Below are positions 8,078 through 10,979 of a DNA stretch of 10,979 bases, in pieces. Origin of the DNA: Desulfocapsa sp. (lineage in GTDB: Bacteria; Desulfobacterota; Desulfobulbia; Desulfobulbales; Desulfocapsaceae); NCBI GenBank assembly GCA_030638765.1, contig DAOWDZ010000176.1, positions 1 to 10,979 of the forward strand. Reading direction: 5' to 3'. Position 1 is the first letter of the stretch. Each line of letters opens with the position of its first letter. The position numbers were made by a program, and so were the translations under genes. The notes under the pieces are model-generated. The model had not been told where the DNA came from, made no database searches, and saw nothing but the letters and a program-made list of their open reading frames with translations.

Positions 8078-8350
8078 TTAGTTAATAGCCTCTGAAAGTT
8101 TAGAACCAGCTTTGAACTTAGCAACATTCTTAGCTGGAATATCAATAGCTTTACCGGTCTGAGGATTTCGACCTTTACGAGCTTCGCGTCTGGATACTGA
8201 AAAAGTACCAAAACCAACCAGAGTAACTTTATCGCCATTTTTCAAGGTTTCTGCGATAGCTGCGAGAGTACCGTTCAACGCTTTTTCGGCAGCTGCCTTT
8301 GAAATATCAGCGGCACCAGCAATGTTTTCTACTAATTCCTTCTTGTTCAT
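8078..8350 (-). CDS. hup: HU family DNA-binding protein
   Basis: A 90-residue histone-like nucleoid protein that bends and compacts DNA as a dimer. It begins MNKKELVENIA, has GFGTF at 46-50, and carries the DNA-wrapping arm with RNPQTGKAI (61-69) and its intercalating Pro63, followed by PAKNVAKFKAGSKL (72-85). This arm and length are typical of HU rather than IHF. The start at 8350 is secured by a strong GGGAGGG (8354-8360) a few bases upstream. It is monocistronic: a 264-base regulatory region lies upstream and a strong terminator downstream. Codon choice looks ordinary for a highly expressed gene. Confidence 0.97.
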   Translation of the reverse strand: MNKKELVENIAGAADISKAAAEKALNGTLAAIAETLKNGDKVTLVGFGTFSVSRREARKGRNPQTGKAIDIPAKNVAKFKAGSKLSEAIN

Positions 8351-8434
8351 GATCCCTCCCGGAAAACTTCTTTTCTAATTAACAGGACGCAAGCTGAGCC
8401 GGCCCCCTTATCTCTTCACTAATTCTATTTTGTT

Positions 8435-8463
8435 TCTTTAATAAAAGCTTTGCGTATTGTCAA
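8435..8463 (-). promoter_or_regulatory. Candidate proximal HU promoter
   Basis: On the minus strand a perfect TTGACA (8463-8458) is followed after 17 bases by TAAAGA (8440-8435), a weak -10 (3 of 6). The spacer contains the palindrome AAAGCTTT (8444-8451). The leader to the HU start would be about 80 bases. Confidence 0.35.
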
Positions 8464-8519
8464 AAGAAAAAGCTTTCAATCAGTTATATATACTTCACAA
8501 CCCTTTATTCTAAAGCTTT
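8444..8519. repeat. Three AAAGCTTT palindromes upstream of HU
   Basis: The perfect 8-bp palindrome AAAGCTTT occurs at 8444-8451, 8469-8476 and 8512-8519, spaced 25 and 43 bases apart. Two copies sit in the spacers of the two candidate HU promoters. They may be regulator sites, or may reflect AT-rich composition. Confidence 0.5.
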
Positions 8520-8534
8520 TCCCTACATTTTCAA
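8507..8534 (-). promoter_or_regulatory. Candidate distal HU promoter
   Basis: On the minus strand TTGAAA (8534-8529) and TAGAAT (8512-8507) each match consensus at 5 of 6 positions with a 16-base spacer. This is the best-scoring sigma-70-like pair in the region upstream of HU. It would give a leader of about 150 bases. A copy of AAAGCTTT overlaps the spacer. Confidence 0.45.
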
Positions 8535-8614
8535 ATTGATACTTTAATTGAATAATAACTCATACGCAAGGAAGAAACATTGGATAGCGAATAATACTTA
8601 TCTCACTTTAACTT

Positions 8615-9406
8615 TTAGCCACGCAATTTCAGATCAACAAGAACCCTTGAAAAACCTTCGGATTGTAGAAAATGTATAATTTCAACCCTTACAGGTGATT
8701 TCAACAATCTTTCAGCATCATCCCCAGTAAGTTCAAGTACAATGTCCCTGCCCTCTGGCCTGACACGGCAACCGTAAAATTCACGACTTAACAAAAAATC
8801 TTCCACACGTTCAACTTGGAGCAGGCTTTCTTTTTGTATAGGAAACCCTTCAGGTAAACGAGTTGCCAGGCAGGAATTTGACGGCTTATTATAATTGCTT
8901 AAATGAAAATCAAAAGCTAATGCTCTTATTTCTTCCTTATTAAGACCAGCATCAAGCAATGGGGTTTTAATACCAAGCTCATGAATGGCACGAAAACCGG
9001 GGCGATGACTTTTAAGATCATCGACATTACTCCCCTCCATAAGGGGGCGTTCATCTTTTTTTTCGAGGATACGCTGAAACCCCTGATACATCCTTTTTTT
9101 ACAGAAATAACAGCGCTCAGGGGTATTAGCGGTAAATTCAGACCATATCAATGGATGTAATTCAATATCAAACCGAAGGTCTGTTGTTATCTTGAGCTCA
9201 TCAAGAATGGTATTTGAACTGTTTTTTTCTCTTTCACTCACCAATTCTGAGATTCCACGTAAAACAACCACGTTCCTCTGTCCAAGAGCATCCAGAGCGG
9301 CATATAAAAGAAGGGTAGAATCCACACCTCCCGAGAATGCAACAGCAACCCGTTCATATTCTTTAATGAATACTATAAGGTCATTATATTTTTTTTTATA
9401 ATCCAG
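8615..9406 (-). CDS. larE: LarE-type ATP-dependent sulfur transferase (probable CTG start)
   Basis: An N-type ATP pyrophosphatase of the LarE family, which activates a carboxylate with ATP and inserts sulfur. In known systems it makes the nickel-pincer cofactor of lactate racemase together with LarB and LarC, neither of which is seen here. From a CTG start it has 263 residues, near the usual LarE length (about 270). Motifs: PP-loop SGGVDS (25-30), RCYFCKKRMY with Cys99 and Cys102, TPLLDAGLNKEEIR (148-161), and NSCLATRLPEG with Cys179, which corresponds to the sacrificial cysteine region. CxxC plus this third Cys fits the group of LarE proteins reported to bind an iron-sulfur cluster. Start: a GTG at 9325 would cut the PP-loop, and no ATG, GTG or TTG lies between it and the in-frame TGA at 9421-9419. 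CTG at 9406 is 8 bases after GAGGGG (9420-9415), so it is the best choice. It directly follows the DUF39 gene in the same frame. Confidence 0.85.
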   Translation of the reverse strand: MDYKKKYNDLIVFIKEYERVAVAFSGGVDSTLLLYAALDALGQRNVVVLRGISELVSEREKNSSNTILDELKITTDLRFDIELHPLIWSEFTANTPERCYFCKKRMYQGFQRILEKKDERPLMEGSNVDDLKSHRPGFRAIHELGIKTPLLDAGLNKEEIRALAFDFHLSNYNKPSNSCLATRLPEGFPIQKESLLQVERVEDFLLSREFYGCRVRPEGRDIVLELTGDDAERLLKSPVRVEIIHFLQSEGFSRVLVDLKLRG

Positions 9407-9418
9407 AAGTAGGTCCCC

Positions 9419-10597
9419 TCAAGGATTTTCAGCATCGGGAAGAAGCTCTGCAGGTTTATTAAGAAAAAACTTTCCATCCATCATCCATGCCTTGAGTTTT
9501 TCTGCAATTTCTCGAGCCATCGGCAGACTGGAAAGTGGTGCTGTGTTGACGCTTTTGCCATTCACTTCAATAGTACCACTTTTCAACTGTGCGTAACTCA
9601 CTTCACCGTAGGTTCGATTAATACCATTGGAATAATCATATCCGTAATCAATTATCTGCGTATACAGATTTTCATCTGAAACACCGGTATAAGCGGCCAT
9701 TTCAGCATTAAGTACAGGAATCGGGATTCCAAGACCCACGGCCATGGTATTTCCATATCCGAGAATAGAAATTCCTCGGATATAACGGGAAGACATCTGT
9801 TTCATATCACCCTGAACCATGATTGTACCAGATGGTCTAACAGGAGTACCATTTTCATGTCTTGGAGCGTTGGGATTATGCTGAGTTCCATGCGAAGTGA
9901 CATATCCGACACCACCACCAAGGAAAATCCTGGTACCAATACCGATGGTTTTGTAATGAGGATCATTAAACAGAGGACTCAATTCACCAGCACTGCAGTA
10001 ATTCGCATTTTTACAATGAGGCTTTAACGTTCCCATATAGGTGTGAACTGCCTTATCGGAAAGATTAACAGCACAATTATAATTTTGATATCCATTTCGA
10101 GGGTTGCAGAGTAACGCATAGGGAAGTTCATCAAGTGTGAACTCTTTCTTCATCTTTCGCCCTAGATAGCAATCAGTTCCATAGGCTTTCGCTTCGAGAA
10201 AGACTTTTTTACCTGCAAGCAGATCTTCTATTACATGTCCTCCGCCATATCGAAATTCACCTGGATAGAGTTTATTTAATGGATCATCCTCAACCGGCTC
10301 TGTGGCACCTATATAGCAATCAACAGCAGCAAGACCTGCATAGGCAGAAACTTTATTAATCCAGACCTTTGAAGCTTTTATAGTGGGAGTCATCTGACCA
10401 AAATTGAGGAATGCCCCCGATGAACACATGGGAGAGAAAGTTCCGGTGGTAACAACATCCACTTCTCGCGCTGCTTCTTCTGCCCCCTTAGATTGAACAA
10501 TGCCAACCATTTCTTCTGCAGTGACTATTACTGCCTCACCAGCTTTAATTCTGGCATTGATTTCTTCGTAGGTTTTTTGTACTGGTTTATCACTCAT
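9419..10597 (-). CDS. DUF39 homocysteine biosynthesis protein (L-aspartate semialdehyde sulfurtransferase type)
   Basis: A 392-residue protein of the DUF39 family. In methanogens and sulfate reducers this family makes homocysteine from aspartate semialdehyde and sulfide, bypassing O-acyl homoserine, usually with a NIL-ferredoxin partner. Family marks are TGTFSPMCSSGAF with Cys58, KAYGTDCYLGRK with Cys143, the NPRNGYQNYNCAVN block (165-178), and glycine-rich GTRIFLGGGVGYVTSHGTQH (221-240). Cys58 and Cys143 are in the positions expected for the two functional cysteines of the archaeal enzyme; Cys164, 175, 195 and 201 are additional. No C-terminal CBS domains and no ferredoxin partner follow. 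The next gene is instead the LarE-type sulfurtransferase, in frame 12 bases past the stop. The ATG at 10597 has only a weak AGAGAA upstream. It is divergent from pheA, with an inverted repeat 51 bases before the start. Family assignment is firm; the substrate is inferred. Confidence 0.9.
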   Translation of the reverse strand: MSDKPVQKTYEEINARIKAGEAVIVTAEEMVGIVQSKGAEEAAREVDVVTTGTFSPMCSSGAFLNFGQMTPTIKASKVWINKVSAYAGLAAVDCYIGATEPVEDDPLNKLYPGEFRYGGGHVIEDLLAGKKVFLEAKAYGTDCYLGRKMKKEFTLDELPYALLCNPRNGYQNYNCAVNLSDKAVHTYMGTLKPHCKNANYCSAGELSPLFNDPHYKTIGIGTRIFLGGGVGYVTSHGTQHNPNAPRHENGTPVRPSGTIMVQGDMKQMSSRYIRGISILGYGNTMAVGLGIPIPVLNAEMAAYTGVSDENLYTQIIDYGYDYSNGINRTYGEVSYAQLKSGTIEVNGKSVNTAPLSSLPMAREIAEKLKAWMMDGKFFLNKPAELLPDAENP

Positions 10598-10647
10598 GGC
10601 AGGTTATTCTCTTTTTATATACAATTCAAAGGTGTTAAAAAGTTATG

Positions 10648-10669
10648 GTGTGAAAAGAACCGCTCACAC
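10648..10669. promoter_or_regulatory. Inverted repeat GTGTGA-N10-TCACAC between DUF39 and pheA
   Basis: GTGTGA (10648-10653) and TCACAC (10664-10669) form a perfect 6-bp inverted repeat with a 10-base centre. It lies 51 bases before the DUF39 start and 135 bases before the pheA start, so it could serve either. The half-sites resemble CRP/FNR-family TGTGA/TCACA, but the spacing is 10 rather than 6. Confidence 0.35.
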
Positions 10670-10720
10670 AAAAAAGGACTATATCTCGGCAGGGACGCTT
10701 ATTCCAGTCATTTTTACAAC

Positions 10721-10749
10721 TTGACCTACTGTTTTCTTTCCCCTACATT
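10721..10749 (+). promoter_or_regulatory. Candidate promoter for pheA
   Basis: TTGACC (10721-10726, 5 of 6) is followed after 17 bases by TACATT (10744-10749, 4 of 6). This would give a leader of roughly 48 bases to the start at 10804. No attenuator or leader peptide rich in Phe codons is visible in that leader. Confidence 0.4.
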
Positions 10750-10803
10750 CCGTTACTGACAAATCACGATCTGAAATAATACTATCCCAATAAAGGAACC
10801 AAA

Positions 10804-10979
10804 ATGGCTAAAGATCTCACCCCCGTTCGAGACGGAATCGACAAGATTGACAACACCATCCTTGAACTTCTTAAAGAACGCCTTGCCCTTGCCAAGTCCA
10901 TTGGCCAGTTAAAAGATGAAAGTAAGCGTGCCAAATGGGATCCATTACGCGAAAGACAGATTTATGACCGATTAACTGA
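10804..10979 (+). CDS. pheA: Chorismate mutase domain, probably bifunctional PheA (3' truncated)
   Basis: The first 58 residues of a protein running off the right edge. They form the start of an AroQ-type chorismate mutase, which converts chorismate to prephenate. Arg9, Arg26, Lys37, Asp46, Arg49 and Glu50 match the active-site Arg11, Arg28, Lys39, Asp48, Arg51 and Glu52 of the E. coli P-protein with a constant offset of two. This supports a P-protein (chorismate mutase plus prephenate dehydratase), but a stand-alone mutase or another AroQ fusion cannot be excluded because the rest is missing. The ATG at 10804 has AAGGA at 10793-10797, six bases upstream. Confidence 0.85.
   Translation, partial: MAKDLTPVRDGIDKIDNTILELLKERLALAKSIGQLKDESKRAKWDPLRERQIYDRLT

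Noticed and set aside
8056..8238. 60-codon frame overlapping HU on the same strand
   Set aside because: It lies mostly inside the certain HU gene in another frame and ends past its stop; no independent support.
8078..8350. Assignment as an IHF subunit
   Set aside because: The N-terminus, arm motif RNPQTG and 90-residue length are those of HU.
9404..9421. TGA at the end of DUF39 read as selenocysteine
   Set aside because: The bases after the TGA are AT-rich and form no GC-rich SECIS-like hairpin, and the upstream protein ends naturally after a Pro/Glu/Asn tail.
10493..10759. 88-codon plus-strand frame overlapping the DUF39 start and running toward pheA
   Set aside because: It begins inside DUF39 on the opposite strand, has no ribosome-binding sequence and its composition looks like an antisense shadow.
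1..10979. CRISPR array, tRNA, rRNA, insertion sequence or prophage genes
   Set aside because: No regularly spaced repeats, cloverleaf sequences, transposase motifs or terminal inverted repeats were seen on either strand.

Overview
The window looks like chromosome from an AT-rich (roughly 40% GC by eye) Gram-negative anaerobe, most likely a Desulfobacterota lineage near the Desulfobulbales. This placement is inferred from gene content: a DUF39 homocysteine-biosynthesis protein, a CbiA/DsrN-type amidotransferase, a LarE-type sulfurtransferase, a P-protein-type chorismate mutase and a large OmpA-domain envelope protein. No rRNA, tRNA, CRISPR array, insertion sequence or phage gene is visible.

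Layout. Bases 3-161 hold the 3' end of an unrecognised gene, followed by a 15-bp hairpin. A 237-bp gap leads to a plus-strand gene (399-2897) for an 832-residue protein with an N-terminal membrane anchor, a very long coiled coil, thrombospondin type-3 calcium repeats and an OmpA peptidoglycan-binding domain. It converges on a tight minus-strand operon, transcribed uvrB (7058-5037), then a DUF374 acyltransferase (5040-4369), then cbiA (4357-2978). The convergent pair shares a 15-bp terminator hairpin whose sequence also encodes the last codons of cbiA. Divergent from uvrB is an orphan NarL/LuxR-type response regulator (7200-7838) with an inverted repeat lying across its candidate promoter. A nearly symmetric terminator separates it from a convergent HU gene (8350-8078), whose upstream region carries two candidate promoters and three copies of AAAGCTTT.

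Further right, two minus-strand genes are packed together: a DUF39 protein (10597-9419), expected to put sulfide sulfur into homocysteine, and directly downstream a LarE-type ATP-dependent sulfur transferase. The LarE reading frame is open right back to the DUF39 stop codon and has no ATG, GTG or TTG upstream of its ATP-binding loop. The best start is a CTG at 9406, eight bases after a strong GAGGGG ribosome-binding sequence that overlaps the DUF39 TGA. The start of a plus-strand pheA-type gene (chorismate mutase domain, 10804 onward) runs off the right edge and is divergent from DUF39.

Most genes are housekeeping (DNA repair, nucleoid, lipid, aromatic amino acid). The part most worth a second look is the DUF39-LarE pair: two sulfur-insertion enzymes, in the same frame, separated only by a stop codon, the second with a non-standard start and a three-cysteine set consistent with an iron-sulfur type of LarE.
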